Below are positions 37,768-46,912 of a stretch of DNA of 64,000 bases, in pieces (position 1 is the stretch's first letter; each line of letters starts with the position of its first letter). Origin of the DNA: Maribacter algarum (ex Lu et al. 2025) (nom. illeg.) (lineage in GTDB: Bacteria; Bacteroidota; Bacteroidia; Flavobacteriales; Flavobacteriaceae); the NCBI GenBank assembly GCA_947495915.1, contig CANMAW010000002.1, forward strand, positions 124,001 through 188,000, written 5' to 3'. Both the position numbers and the translations under genes were made by a program. The notes below the pieces were generated by a model, which ran no database searches, was not told the origin of the DNA, and saw nothing but the letters and a program-made list of their open reading frames with translations.

Positions 37768-38724
37768 TTAATCAGATGTAGAGTTATTTTGCATTATTCT
37801 TTGTAATTCGTTTTCGATAAATAGAGGCTTATTACTTGCAGAAATTAGACCATTATCAATTAACTTATTAAACCAAGTAGTGAAAACATCAGCTCCGTAT
37901 TTGTTTATATGGCCAATATCTGCAAATTGTTCATCCTTTAGTGGAAATGTATCAAAATCTAAAAATGGAATTTCTTTAAATTTTTCATCTTTTATTTTAA
38001 ATAATAAGGCTTCATTTTGTCTGGGATAATTCTTATGCTGTGGACTTCTTATAAAGAATACTTCCACTTTTTTCTCATTACAATAATTTACAATTTTTTC
38101 TAAATACTTAATGTTGATTTTTGATATTGCCAAAGGATCTATAGATTCTAATGTATCCTTTGAATCCTCCTTTTCTTTTTCTTCAACATACTTATTTTTT
38201 AACTCATAATAACCTCCAAATTTTGTGCTTACTGAATAATCGAAAGTTGCTATTCTAGAAAAGTTTAAAAGTGTAGAGGTGGAAAGTGTTTGATGTACTC
38301 CCTCCTTGTTATTTTGGTATAGTAAACCAAGGTCTTCTTTAGAAATAAAAGGGGTATGCCATGGCAAAAAAGTACCCAATTGTTCATTGCCCCAAATCCA
38401 ATTGTCCATTCTAGCATGGATTTGATTATTAGTGTATTCAATAAAAATTATGTCAACATCATTATTGGGTAAAACTTCCTTAATCTTTTGATAGTTATAA
38501 AAATAACCCTCACCAGATTTCGCAAGATTGATAATTTTCTTGTTAAGTTTATTATTGAAAGAACAGGCAGGGTGTGAATGACCAAAAATAACAATATCGG
38601 TCTCTTTTGGTAGTTCAAAATTTGCTTGTTGCTTAATTATTAAATGAACGACTAAAGTAAAAAAAAGTATACCAATACAGACAACTGAAATAAATAGACC
38701 TGTTTTACGTAGGAAATGCTTCAT
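37768..38724 (-). CDS. SGNH-like membrane-anchored O-acetylation partner protein
   Basis: A 318-residue protein with one N-terminal helix (about 9-30) and a periplasmic SGNH/GDSL-like domain. The first catalytic block reads IVIFGHSHPACSFNN, and the closing block ADIGHINKYGADVF carries the D-x-x-H pair. The gene starts 2 nt after the MBOAT gene stop, the standard arrangement for AlgI/AlgJ- or DltB/DltD-like pairs, in which the MBOAT protein moves acetyl across the membrane and the SGNH protein puts it on the polymer. It ends 8 nt from the convergent lyase gene. The family is divergent, so the exact role is inferred from context. Confidence 0.72.
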   Translation of the reverse strand: MKHFLRKTGLFISVVCIGILFFTLVVHLIIKQQANFELPKETDIVIFGHSHPACSFNNKLNKKIINLAKSGEGYFYNYQKIKEVLPNNDVDIIFIEYTNNQIHARMDNWIWGNEQLGTFLPWHTPFISKEDLGLLYQNNKEGVHQTLSTSTLLNFSRIATFDYSVSTKFGGYYELKNKYVEEKEKEDSKDTLESIDPLAISKINIKYLEKIVNYCNEKKVEVFFIRSPQHKNYPRQNEALLFKIKDEKFKEIPFLDFDTFPLKDEQFADIGHINKYGADVFTTWFNKLIDNGLISASNKPLFIENELQRIMQNNSTSD

Positions 38725-38726
38725 AT

Positions 38727-40175
38727 CTAAAATTGAAAGTAAATAAATTCTTGTTCTTTACCTGAAAACATGAAAATTAGTAGGCAAACAATAAAGTAGA
38801 AGGTCAATCTTATTGATGTTTTCCAACTCAAACCAAATTTCTGAAGAGCATGTTTGCCATCTCTACCGAGCCATTCTATGATTATTAAAAATAAGATCAT
38901 AGAAATAGTTAATAACGATCTATTAATCTTTCTGTAATCTACAGAATCAAAAAGGGATGAAGAGAATATTGTAGAAATATAGTCTATAGCATGGTTAATA
39001 TCAGTGGATCGAAAGAAAATCCACGCAAAGACTGCTAAACTAAAGGTTATTGAAATTTGTAAAACCTCTTTAAAACTTGGTAAAAGTCTGTCTTCAGCTA
39101 TTGGGCCAATATTTTGTCTGTTATTATTTGTGAGTAATAATGGCATAAAATATAAAGCGTTTAATCCTCCCCAAACTATAAATGTCCAATTGGCTCCGTG
39201 CCAAAAGCCACTTACCAAAAAGATAATAAAAGTGTTTCTAACTTTCATCCATGTCCCTCCACGACTACCTCCTAATGGTATATACAAATAATCTCTAAAC
39301 CAAGTAGAAAGTGAGATGTGCCAACGTCTCCAAAATTCAGCCATATCTCTTGAAAAATAAGGAAAATTAAAATTTTGCATTAGGTCAAACCCAAATAATC
39401 GCGATGTGCCTATTGCAATGTCAGAATAACCAGAAAAGTCACCATAAATTTGAAATGTAAAGAATATTGCTCCTAAAACTAAAGTGCTTCCTGATAAGTC
39501 TTCAGAGTTATTGAATATTTGATTTGCGTATTCTGCACAATTATCTGCAATTACAATTTTTTTGAACAAACCCCAAAGTATTTGGCGCATACCATCTACG
39601 GCTTTTGTGTACTCAAATTTTCTCTTGACATAGAATTGTGGAAGTAAATGAGTCGCTCTTTCAATAGGACCTGCTACTAGTTGGGGGAAGAAGCTTACAA
39701 AGGCAGAAAATACAATGAAGTCATTCGTCGGCTCTAGCTTTCTTTTGTAAATATCAATAGTATAGCTTAAGGTTTGAAAAGTGTAAAAACTTATGCCTAC
39801 GGGAAGTATAATATTTACAGAACTTGCTTGTATGTCATAACCAAAGAAGGTAAAAGCTGAAATGAAATTTTCTTGGAAAAAATTGTAGTACTTAAAAAAA
39901 CCTAAAAAACCTAGATTAACGATTATACTTACCCATAAAAGTATTTTACGGTGAAGAAGAGTTTCTTGCTTTTGTAATAATAAGCCAACAGTATAATCTA
40001 TGATGGTACTAAATAATATTAATGCAAGAAAACGCCAGTCCCACCAACCATAAAAAAAATAGCTGGCCACTGTTATTAAAAAATTTTGTAATCTTAAATT
40101 ATTATTAGTTGCAAACCAATATAATATAAAAACTATCGGTAAAAAAACGGCAAAATCAATAGAGTTAAAAAGCAT
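38727..40175 (-). CDS. MBOAT-family O-acyltransferase (AlgI-like)
   Basis: A 482-residue polytopic membrane protein of the AlgI/DltB group. Signature segments are the internal FPQLVAGPIERATHLLPQF, FWRRWHISLSTWFRDYLYIPLGG and SGFWHGANWTFIVWGGLN, which holds the invariant His. It likely transfers acetyl groups across the inner membrane to modify the exopolysaccharide. It is immediately followed by the SGNH-like gene. The 74-nt gap before it shows no promoter match, so it is probably read through from the upstream reverse genes. Confidence 0.92.
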   Translation of the reverse strand: MLFNSIDFAVFLPIVFILYWFATNNNLRLQNFLITVASYFFYGWWDWRFLALILFSTIIDYTVGLLLQKQETLLHRKILLWVSIIVNLGFLGFFKYYNFFQENFISAFTFFGYDIQASSVNIILPVGISFYTFQTLSYTIDIYKRKLEPTNDFIVFSAFVSFFPQLVAGPIERATHLLPQFYVKRKFEYTKAVDGMRQILWGLFKKIVIADNCAEYANQIFNNSEDLSGSTLVLGAIFFTFQIYGDFSGYSDIAIGTSRLFGFDLMQNFNFPYFSRDMAEFWRRWHISLSTWFRDYLYIPLGGSRGGTWMKVRNTFIIFLVSGFWHGANWTFIVWGGLNALYFMPLLLTNNNRQNIGPIAEDRLLPSFKEVLQISITFSLAVFAWIFFRSTDINHAIDYISTIFSSSLFDSVDYRKINRSLLTISMILFLIIIEWLGRDGKHALQKFGLSWKTSIRLTFYFIVCLLIFMFSGKEQEFIYFQF

Positions 40176-40249
40176 TGGCTACTAGTTAAAGAGGGCGAAG
40201 TAACAATTTTTTTAGTCGGTATAGTGCTTTTTTTAACTAATAAAAAATT

Positions 40250-41524
40250 TTAGTTCTTATTTTGTTCAAGTTTAAGTTTTTGTTCTTGCAAATTTTTGAA
40301 AGCATAAGAAATAAAAAATAATAATATTGGAACAATAGGTAGTAAATGTCTTACCCTACCATCAGAAAGGGTTAAACCTCCAATAAAAATTATCGATATT
40401 AAGGCAACGAGTACAATATTTATCGGGATTTTTATTTTAAATCTAAATAAAACTAAAATTGCTAGAATTAAAAAAACAACCAAAAACATATTTGGTAAAA
40501 TATAAAAATAGCTTGTTACTTTTTGTGGAGTGTAAGAATATGGGTAATTAAAAAAAAGTCTTAGACCACTACTTATAGTGTTTTGAAAATATTTTATTGG
40601 ATGATTTTTAATGTTCTCAATTGCCTTTTCCTTGTATTTATCATCTTTTTCTATAAATTTTAAAGAATCGATACCTTTTATAAAAGCGCCGTGATTTTTT
40701 ATGATAGAAGAAGTGTCAAAATAGTCAACATTATTTTTTCCATAGACGACATCACTGCTTATCCAGTCTCCATGCTCTTGTGGAAACGGGGTAGACCTCC
40801 AGTAAAGAATCTCTCCGCTCTGAGAACCCCAATAGAAGACTTTATTTGTTACATTATATGTGTAAATGAGATATGGAATGCAGAAGGCAAAACTAACTAT
40901 TAATAGCAGTAAACTGTCTTTTAATTTTGATGATCGTTTTACAATAAAAGCAATTAAGCAAAAGAATAAGGTAGCTAATATAACATAACCGAAGATTACT
41001 TTGGTTAGGGCTAAATAACCCAAAAAAGAAGCCGCTATAAATACGGTTGTTTTTGATTTTTGATGATAAGATTTGGTTAAGAAGTAAAGGAAGCCACAAA
41101 TTAAGAATATTGCTAGTGATTCAGAATGCATATATAGCATCCATTTTATCAATACAGGGTATAACCCTAAAATATATGTAATAATAATTGCTTTTTTCTT
41201 AGATAAGAAGAATCGAAGTGTTTTAAAAAACAATACTAAACCCAAGAGAATCATGATTGGGTTAAAAATCTTAATTACAAAGTAAGGAGCATCAAAAAGG
41301 ACAAGCGGAGAAATCAATAAGGGGTATCCAGGGCCGTTTCTTAAGGAAGGGTTTTCAGTGTCGGTGTAAAAACCATGAGTTAAATTGGTAGCATATTCAA
41401 TATATCGACCTTCATCAGCAACTATTTCATGGTTAGAAAAAACAACTAATGCTAATATGTAGATTAGAGCCAAAGGGACTAAAAAAAGATAAGCTTTTAA
41501 AGTTGAATTTTTGGTTTGGCTCAT
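40250..41524 (-). CDS. GT39/ArnT-like polyprenyl-phosphate sugar transferase
   Basis: A 424-residue inner-membrane protein with about ten helices, resembling the GT-C fold. The first periplasmic loop carries the acidic pair ADEGRYIEYATNL expected to bind metal and the lipid-linked donor. Its start overlaps the stop of the GT2 gene by 4 nt (ATGA type), the usual pairing of a polyprenyl-phosphate sugar synthase with a GT-C enzyme. It should transfer that sugar on the periplasmic side to the EPS or another glycan. Confidence 0.8.
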   Translation of the reverse strand: MSQTKNSTLKAYLFLVPLALIYILALVVFSNHEIVADEGRYIEYATNLTHGFYTDTENPSLRNGPGYPLLISPLVLFDAPYFVIKIFNPIMILLGLVLFFKTLRFFLSKKKAIIITYILGLYPVLIKWMLYMHSESLAIFLICGFLYFLTKSYHQKSKTTVFIAASFLGYLALTKVIFGYVILATLFFCLIAFIVKRSSKLKDSLLLLIVSFAFCIPYLIYTYNVTNKVFYWGSQSGEILYWRSTPFPQEHGDWISSDVVYGKNNVDYFDTSSIIKNHGAFIKGIDSLKFIEKDDKYKEKAIENIKNHPIKYFQNTISSGLRLFFNYPYSYTPQKVTSYFYILPNMFLVVFLILAILVLFRFKIKIPINIVLVALISIIFIGGLTLSDGRVRHLLPIVPILLFFISYAFKNLQEQKLKLEQNKN

Positions 41525-42591
41525 GTTTTTAAGTTATTTTTTGAATTTTTGAGTATAGAAGTATTCAAATGAAACAATTCATCAAAATACCGCTTCTTTT
41601 GTAATGATAGAAAGCCCATTCCCATAATTTGAATGGAAACAATTAACGAAACACCACCGACTACAAAAGAGTAGGGCCGTTGTCGATATACTTCTGAAAC
41701 CGCTAGTGAAAATCTATTTTCAAAACCCTGAGCCAATTCTGCGGTCATTGGGTATTGTAAGTAAGTGTTTACAAATATCCATATGATGATATATAAGGAA
41801 ATCAAAAAAATTGATAGACCTAACAACCAAAAGAAAAGATAGGGTCGAAAGATGAAACTGTTTACTAGTCCATTGAAAATTCCTTTTACGATGCGCACTC
41901 CTGAAGTTCTTACTTTGCCCAACTCACGTTGTGCTGACCAATCAAGGTGTGCGGGAATTTCCACCACTCTCGCTCTCAAAATATAGGCCTTAAAAACCAA
42001 TTCAGACATGATGTCAAAAGTACTTGACTTCGTGTTCACCGATCGAATGAAATCACCTTTGTAGGCTCGTACCATTCCTGTAAAAGTATATATGTTTAAG
42101 CCAGAAGCTTTTCGCATCATATAATTGACGGTTTTACTTAATGCTAAGCGTAACCGTGGTACAGCAGTGTTCTTACCACCTTTCATGTAAGGAGAAGCGA
42201 TAACCATATCTGCATCACATTCATGTGCTTTGTCTAGTAGTCTGCCAATATGCTCAGGCGCATAACTCAAATCAATATCTAATACGATCACATAATCACC
42301 TTTCGTGTTTTGAAAACCGGTACGCATAGCAGTACCTAGATTTCTGTTGGTTACATGATGAATAACGCGTAGGTCATGATGTTTCTCTGCTAAGGCATCT
42401 GCAAGCTGGGGTGTTTTATCAGAACTACCATCGTTGATAATTAAAATCTCCCATTGATACAAATGACTTAAACCCTCAAGATAATCATACAACAAGGCGA
42501 TGTTAGTTTCTATAATCGCCTCTTCATTAAAAGCCGGTATAATAATACTAACTAACAGTTTTGATTGTGTGTTGTTATCGGTTGAATTCAT
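41521..42591 (-). CDS. GT2 polyprenyl-phosphate glycosyltransferase (DPM1/GtrB-like)
   Basis: A 356-residue protein. The cytoplasmic GT-A domain (about 12-240) has VSIIIPAFNEE, ILIINDGSSDKT, and the metal-binding DxD-like VLDIDLSYAPEHI. Two membrane helices follow (about 249-272 and 312-332), which is the GtrB layout. It should make an undecaprenyl-phosphate-linked sugar for the GT-C enzyme, whose gene overlaps it by 4 nt. Confidence 0.9.
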   Translation of the reverse strand: MNSTDNNTQSKLLVSIIIPAFNEEAIIETNIALLYDYLEGLSHLYQWEILIINDGSSDKTPQLADALAEKHHDLRVIHHVTNRNLGTAMRTGFQNTKGDYVIVLDIDLSYAPEHIGRLLDKAHECDADMVIASPYMKGGKNTAVPRLRLALSKTVNYMMRKASGLNIYTFTGMVRAYKGDFIRSVNTKSSTFDIMSELVFKAYILRARVVEIPAHLDWSAQRELGKVRTSGVRIVKGIFNGLVNSFIFRPYLFFWLLGLSIFLISLYIIIWIFVNTYLQYPMTAELAQGFENRFSLAVSEVYRQRPYSFVVGGVSLIVSIQIMGMGFLSLQKKRYFDELFHLNTSILKNSKNNLKT

Positions 42592-42644
42592 AGTTGATAG
42601 CGTTCGATTTTTTATTTCATCAATAGCTAAAAGCTTCTAATAAA

Positions 42645-43619
42645 TTAAGAAGCAATTTCTGGCATGGGTACAGTTTTTAAATCCTTTTGAGTTGCAATAG
42701 CATCAACATGGGTCTTCATATCAACTAAGTTGTAATGCTTGCCTAATTTCTTCATCACTTTTTTAAAGATGAAAACTTTTCGGTCACTACTGATGTTCAT
42801 GCCTGGAAAAAAGGCCAAACTCTTAATCTGATCTCCACCTATAATGTCAAGTGGGTGAAGTAAGAAGCTTGGTTCTGTTCGTGTAATTTTACAAAGAAAA
42901 ATTGCAATATTTAAATACAACATGGCTAAATGAATAGAAATGTTACTTAAATATAATAGATAACTTAAGTGAAATGGTATTCTAAACACGGGCATTGTAG
43001 TCACAGGAAGTTCTAATAATTTGCGGTCTTTTTTAATCTTCCAGTAATATGGTTTTAGTTTTCTAAATCCGTCTGAGAATTTTCCAAATATCTCTTTTCG
43101 ATCTTCTTTTTCTTCCTTAGAAAGATTTGATGTGCTGAAATAATATAATCGCGCTAAGGGGCCTATTACTGTTGGTAATGTTGAAGCATCGTAGGCGTAA
43201 CCTTTTTCAGATAATACCTCTAATAAGGTACTACTCCAGCTAAACCCAGGACCTCTAAATCCATTTGGTGCTTTTCCTGTTACATTAGCGATAACATCGT
43301 GTGCGGTATCAATTTCATTTTTCATTTCTTCCTTGGTGTACAAGTGTAGCCAAGTTTCATGTTTGAAAGAATGATTACCGATATCATGACCTGCATCGGC
43401 AATGGCTTTCAAATATTTATGATTGTGCTCAAATTCAGCATCTTGCCCAACAATGAAAAATGTAATTTTAAGGTCTAACTCATCTAAAATTTTAAGTACA
43501 TGAGGGACAAAAATATCTAAGTATGATGGATAACTTTCCCAACCTTCTTCACCATGAATTTTCATGTAAGACCATTGGTTGTCCATATCAAGTGAAAGGC
43601 TTAAGTATGGTTTACTCAT
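42645..43619 (-). CDS. NodB-type polysaccharide deacetylase
   Basis: A 324-residue protein. The NodB metal site is visible: LSLDMD (Asp11/Asp13) and GNHSFKHE (His83, His87), and the GFRGPGFSWS arginine block is in place. There is no signal peptide, so it is probably cytoplasmic or acts on lipid-linked intermediates; about 230-255 is hydrophobic (ISIHLAMLYLNIAIFLC) and might contact the membrane. It lies in the reverse EPS decoration operon next to the FAD enzyme and GT2 genes. The substrate may be an N-acetyl sugar. Confidence 0.85.
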   Translation of the reverse strand: MSKPYLSLSLDMDNQWSYMKIHGEEGWESYPSYLDIFVPHVLKILDELDLKITFFIVGQDAEFEHNHKYLKAIADAGHDIGNHSFKHETWLHLYTKEEMKNEIDTAHDVIANVTGKAPNGFRGPGFSWSSTLLEVLSEKGYAYDASTLPTVIGPLARLYYFSTSNLSKEEKEDRKEIFGKFSDGFRKLKPYYWKIKKDRKLLELPVTTMPVFRIPFHLSYLLYLSNISIHLAMLYLNIAIFLCKITRTEPSFLLHPLDIIGGDQIKSLAFFPGMNISSDRKVFIFKKVMKKLGKHYNLVDMKTHVDAIATQKDLKTVPMPEIAS

Positions 43620-43626
43620 AATAATG

Positions 43627-44949
43627 TTATAAGGTGTCTTTTGTAGATTTTAATTCTTTTTGAAAATCAGTCATAAATTCTTTGACATGCTGAACTACCG
43701 AGTTGTTGTTTAAGGTATCGTTTACAAATTGCGATGTATTGACAACAAAAAAATCAGAATTTTTAGTTTGTGTCGTCGGTATTATGTCAGAATAATTCAA
43801 AACTTGCAATGGTTGCACTTTAAACGCTTTATGCATATGACTTGATACGATGTTATTTGAGTTGAAGTTAGGATAAAGTCGCTCAATACCATTCATGAAA
43901 ATTGTTTTCAAGTCGCTATCAGATTTTGACCAGTAGTCATGGTCAGAAGTTACATACTTAGGGAAATATGTCAAGTATTTTCCATCAGTTTGCTCAATAT
44001 CAACTAGCGAACTCATCCCTATTACACCCGTAAAAGGAACCTCTTTATCTGCAAGATTTAAAACGTAATAAGGTGTAAGTGGTTCTTTAGTAACCACCGC
44101 CATACATACAACTCCTAAATACTCAACTTGTTTTTTGTTTTTAGATATATCAACTAGGTCTTTTGATGTTGTTTTTTCTAAGACGTTTAAAGGACTTGTA
44201 AAAATGACTTTGTCAAAATGTTCTTTCTTTCCATTAAACTCTAAATCAATACCACCGTTCTGATTTGCTGAAATATGTTCAATTGTTGTATTTGAAAGTA
44301 CTTCTGAATCATTTTCTAGCAATAGTTTTTCAAGTTGGTCGAATACGGTTTTATAACCACCTTTTACAAAGCCCATGTGTTCTTTTTGAGCCGCTGAACT
44401 CCTTGCTTGAAATAACCTTTTAATATATGTCCAAATGAATACAGCAGATACTCGGTCATGGCTATCGCCAAGTTTAGCTTTAAGCAAGGGAGCCCAAAAT
44501 TTTTCGTAAGTGCGCTTTCCGCCAAGCTTAATCAACCAATCTTTAACAGTAATCTTTTCTAGTTTTTTCCTATCATTAATTTTTGATCCATAAAAAATGG
44601 TGAAAGCTAATTTAGCTTTATCAAAAATATTCAAAGGGGGAAACAACAAAAAGTCTTTTGAACTGCTAAAAGAATAAAACTTTTTATTTACATAATAACC
44701 GGTTAACGACCTTCTCCATTCTAAACTGTCTTCAAGACCTATGTCTTTAATCAAGCCCACTAAATGCTCATCAGTCGGTAAAATTACGTGATAATATTTG
44801 TCCCAAATAAAAGTACCGTAGTCAAAATGGGTAGCCAAGCCACCCAATTGTGAGTCAGCCTCGAAAACCTTTACTGAAACATTGGTTTTTGAAATTTCAT
44901 GTGCCAATACGAGGCCCATGAAACCCCCACCAACGATGCCTATTTTCAT
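43627..44949 (-). CDS. FAD-dependent oxidoreductase (protoporphyrinogen-oxidase/amine-oxidase-like)
   Basis: A 440-residue flavoprotein. The N-terminal Rossmann motif is IVGGGFMGLVLA and ends with Glu in VKVFEADSQLGGLATHF, the GG doublet typical of amine-oxidase and UDP-galactopyranose-mutase-like enzymes. The middle has WAPLLKAKLGD and VKGGYKTVFDQLE. The start overlaps the epimerase gene by 4 nt, so the two are translated together. A role in making an unusual sugar donor, perhaps by redox-neutral mutase chemistry, fits the context but is not shown. Confidence 0.8.
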   Translation of the reverse strand: MKIGIVGGGFMGLVLAHEISKTNVSVKVFEADSQLGGLATHFDYGTFIWDKYYHVILPTDEHLVGLIKDIGLEDSLEWRRSLTGYYVNKKFYSFSSSKDFLLFPPLNIFDKAKLAFTIFYGSKINDRKKLEKITVKDWLIKLGGKRTYEKFWAPLLKAKLGDSHDRVSAVFIWTYIKRLFQARSSAAQKEHMGFVKGGYKTVFDQLEKLLLENDSEVLSNTTIEHISANQNGGIDLEFNGKKEHFDKVIFTSPLNVLEKTTSKDLVDISKNKKQVEYLGVVCMAVVTKEPLTPYYVLNLADKEVPFTGVIGMSSLVDIEQTDGKYLTYFPKYVTSDHDYWSKSDSDLKTIFMNGIERLYPNFNSNNIVSSHMHKAFKVQPLQVLNYSDIIPTTQTKNSDFFVVNTSQFVNDTLNNNSVVQHVKEFMTDFQKELKSTKDTL

Positions 44950-45953
44950 GCAGTTTCTACTTTAGCTGAAGTTACTCTTTTTTGCCAATCGTAAGTGATT
45001 TTAAGGCCTTCTCTCATTGATGTTTGAGCTTTTACCCCTAAAATTCGTTCTGCTTTTGTAGTGTCTGGCACTCTTCGCATTACATCTTGGTATTTTCTTC
45101 CGCTTGATATTTCGTTATATGGAATAAGCTTTATTTCAGATTTATTAGTTTCATCTGCAATTTCATTTAGCATCTCTGCCAATTCAAGAATTGTGATTTC
45201 TTCATTTGCCCCAATATTAAAGATTTCTCCATTGGCTTCTGGTTTCATTGCTGCAGCATAAATGCCAGCAACCGTATCTTGAACAAATGTGAATGTTCTT
45301 GTTTGTTTACCATCGCCGTGTATAGGAATTTCTTTATTGTTCAAAATACAATCAATAAATACTGATTGTGGTCCTCCCCACCAAGATAGGTGTTGGTTTG
45401 GTCCGTATGAACCGAAGAAACGTAGCATTACTACTGGAAAATCATAATCTTCCATATATGCAAGTGCTAAATGCTCGTCAAATAACTTTGATACTGCATA
45501 GGCCCAACGTGGTACTTTAGAATCTCCTAAAACGCAGTTTCCGTCTTCCTTAAATGGTATATCAGGACTCATGCCATAAACATCGGAGGTAGAAGCTAAA
45601 ACAAATTTGGTTTTATTTTTTCGAGCAAATTCTAGCATGTTTTCACTACCCTTAGAATTCACTTGTAATGTGGCTACCGCATTACCATATCGTGGTATTT
45701 TAAATGCTGCCAAGTGTATAATTACATCAAAATCGTTATCTAGTTCTTCAATTACGCTTTCATCTAAAATGTCTTTTTCAATAAATTGAAAATTAGAATG
45801 ATTAATGTTGTCACCTATATTTTCCATTCTACCCATAGAAAGGTTGTCAATACCAACAACGGTATGACCTTCGTTAAGAAGTTTGCTTAGTAGATTTGAT
45901 CCTAGAAACCCAGCTACACCTGTAACTAATACTTTTTTCTGCTCTGTACTCAT
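44946..45953 (-). CDS. NAD-dependent sugar epimerase/dehydratase (extended SDR)
   Basis: A 335-residue extended SDR. The N-terminal NAD motif is VTGVAGFLGSNLL, with Asp at strand 2 (GIDNLS). The active site shows Thr/Ser at STSDVYG and the Tyr-x3-Lys at WAYAVSKLFDE, with RFFGSYGPNQH following. It should convert a nucleotide sugar used by the downstream glycosyltransferase genes. It is the first gene of the reverse seven-gene operon 45953-37768, and the next gene overlaps it by 4 nt. Confidence 0.92.
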   Translation of the reverse strand: MSTEQKKVLVTGVAGFLGSNLLSKLLNEGHTVVGIDNLSMGRMENIGDNINHSNFQFIEKDILDESVIEELDNDFDVIIHLAAFKIPRYGNAVATLQVNSKGSENMLEFARKNKTKFVLASTSDVYGMSPDIPFKEDGNCVLGDSKVPRWAYAVSKLFDEHLALAYMEDYDFPVVMLRFFGSYGPNQHLSWWGGPQSVFIDCILNNKEIPIHGDGKQTRTFTFVQDTVAGIYAAAMKPEANGEIFNIGANEEITILELAEMLNEIADETNKSEIKLIPYNEISSGRKYQDVMRRVPDTTKAERILGVKAQTSMREGLKITYDWQKRVTSAKVETA

Positions 45954-46343
45954 GTTTTGTTTTTAGAAAGGGGATGGTTAATGTGTTTTTCATTTACATT
46001 CACCTTGAAAACTACGTTGGATATTTTGGTAATGAATATCATTTATTTAAATGTAGTTCGTCGATTAGATTCGAAAGATACTGTTATTGAAGAATACAGT
46101 TTTAGAAAATCTTTGTATTGCAAAACTTATCGATAAGAAGCACTTTTTGACTAATAGATGCTTCTAGTTCTTCTAAATAAGTATAATCACATACCGGGTA
46201 TATTTACCCAATTTTATTTTCGACAATGCCTTGATTTTTTACTTCTTACAGAAGGCGAAAACGCTCATTTAGATCTATAAAAATACCCAGATGTTTTTTG
46301 TGAAAATTTGTATACTAGGCGATATAAGTAATAAATATAAACC
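45954..46343. other. Intergenic region upstream of the reverse EPS-decoration operon
   Basis: A 390-nt A+T-rich gap between the epimerase start and the marR stop. No gene or RNA feature was seen on either strand. It must contain the promoter for the reverse operon and the end of the marR transcript, but neither a clear TAnnTTTG box nor a strong hairpin stands out. No GTTAAC-type operator is present, which marks the edge of the catabolic regulon. Confidence 0.45.
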
Positions 46344-46856
46344 TTAAATGTCGACGAGAAGTTTATGGAAAGATTTAATTTTCTCGTCTTCGTTTGAAAT
46401 TTTACTCATGCAGGTTTCTAAGAAAAGTAGAAACGTTTTCTTTTCTTCACCGGTAAACCCTTCTGTAAGGAATTTAATAACTCCTAAACGAGATGGTTGG
46501 GTGTTTTCAACCAAGGTAACCCCTTTTTTAGTAAGTTTTAGACGCTTTTTTCTACGATCATCTTTGTCTTCATATTGTTTTATGAGTCCTTTATCAAGTA
46601 AAACATTAATCAAATTGGTGATATTGGCTCTAGAAACATTTAACGAGTCTGCGAGTTCACTAGCCATTAAGTTTTTAAGGTGTTTCTCTCGTTTGAGAAA
46701 TGGTAAATTTGGGTTATTGGCTAAATGCAAGAGTATAAGCCATTGTTGTGTGGTTAATCCTACCTTTTGATAGACTTCATCACCAATTTTTTTTAATTGA
46801 TTAGAAAGTTCAAAAATGCTTAATACTATTGATTCTTCAATACTTTTTTCTATCAT
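46344..46856 (-). CDS. MarR-family transcriptional regulator
   Basis: A 170-residue winged-helix regulator. The core has LTTQQWLILLHLANNPN, the recognition helix LADSLNVSRANITNLINVLL, and the wing KGLIKQYEDKDDRRKKRLKLT, where D-x-R-D-R-R is the family signature. It probably represses the catabolic genes around it and is released by a substrate or intermediate. It lies 56 nt after the nitrilase-like gene in the same direction and is likely co-transcribed. A small inverted repeat (TCTCA-N5-TGAGA, 46864-46878) stands directly before its start but differs from the GTTAAC operators. Confidence 0.9.
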   Translation of the reverse strand: MIEKSIEESIVLSIFELSNQLKKIGDEVYQKVGLTTQQWLILLHLANNPNLPFLKREKHLKNLMASELADSLNVSRANITNLINVLLDKGLIKQYEDKDDRRKKRLKLTKKGVTLVENTQPSRLGVIKFLTEGFTGEEKKTFLLFLETCMSKISNEDEKIKSFHKLLVDI

Positions 46857-46912
46857 GTTACTGTCTCATTATGTGAGAGAACTAAAAATCGTTGCAATAT
46901 AAGCAGCAATTT

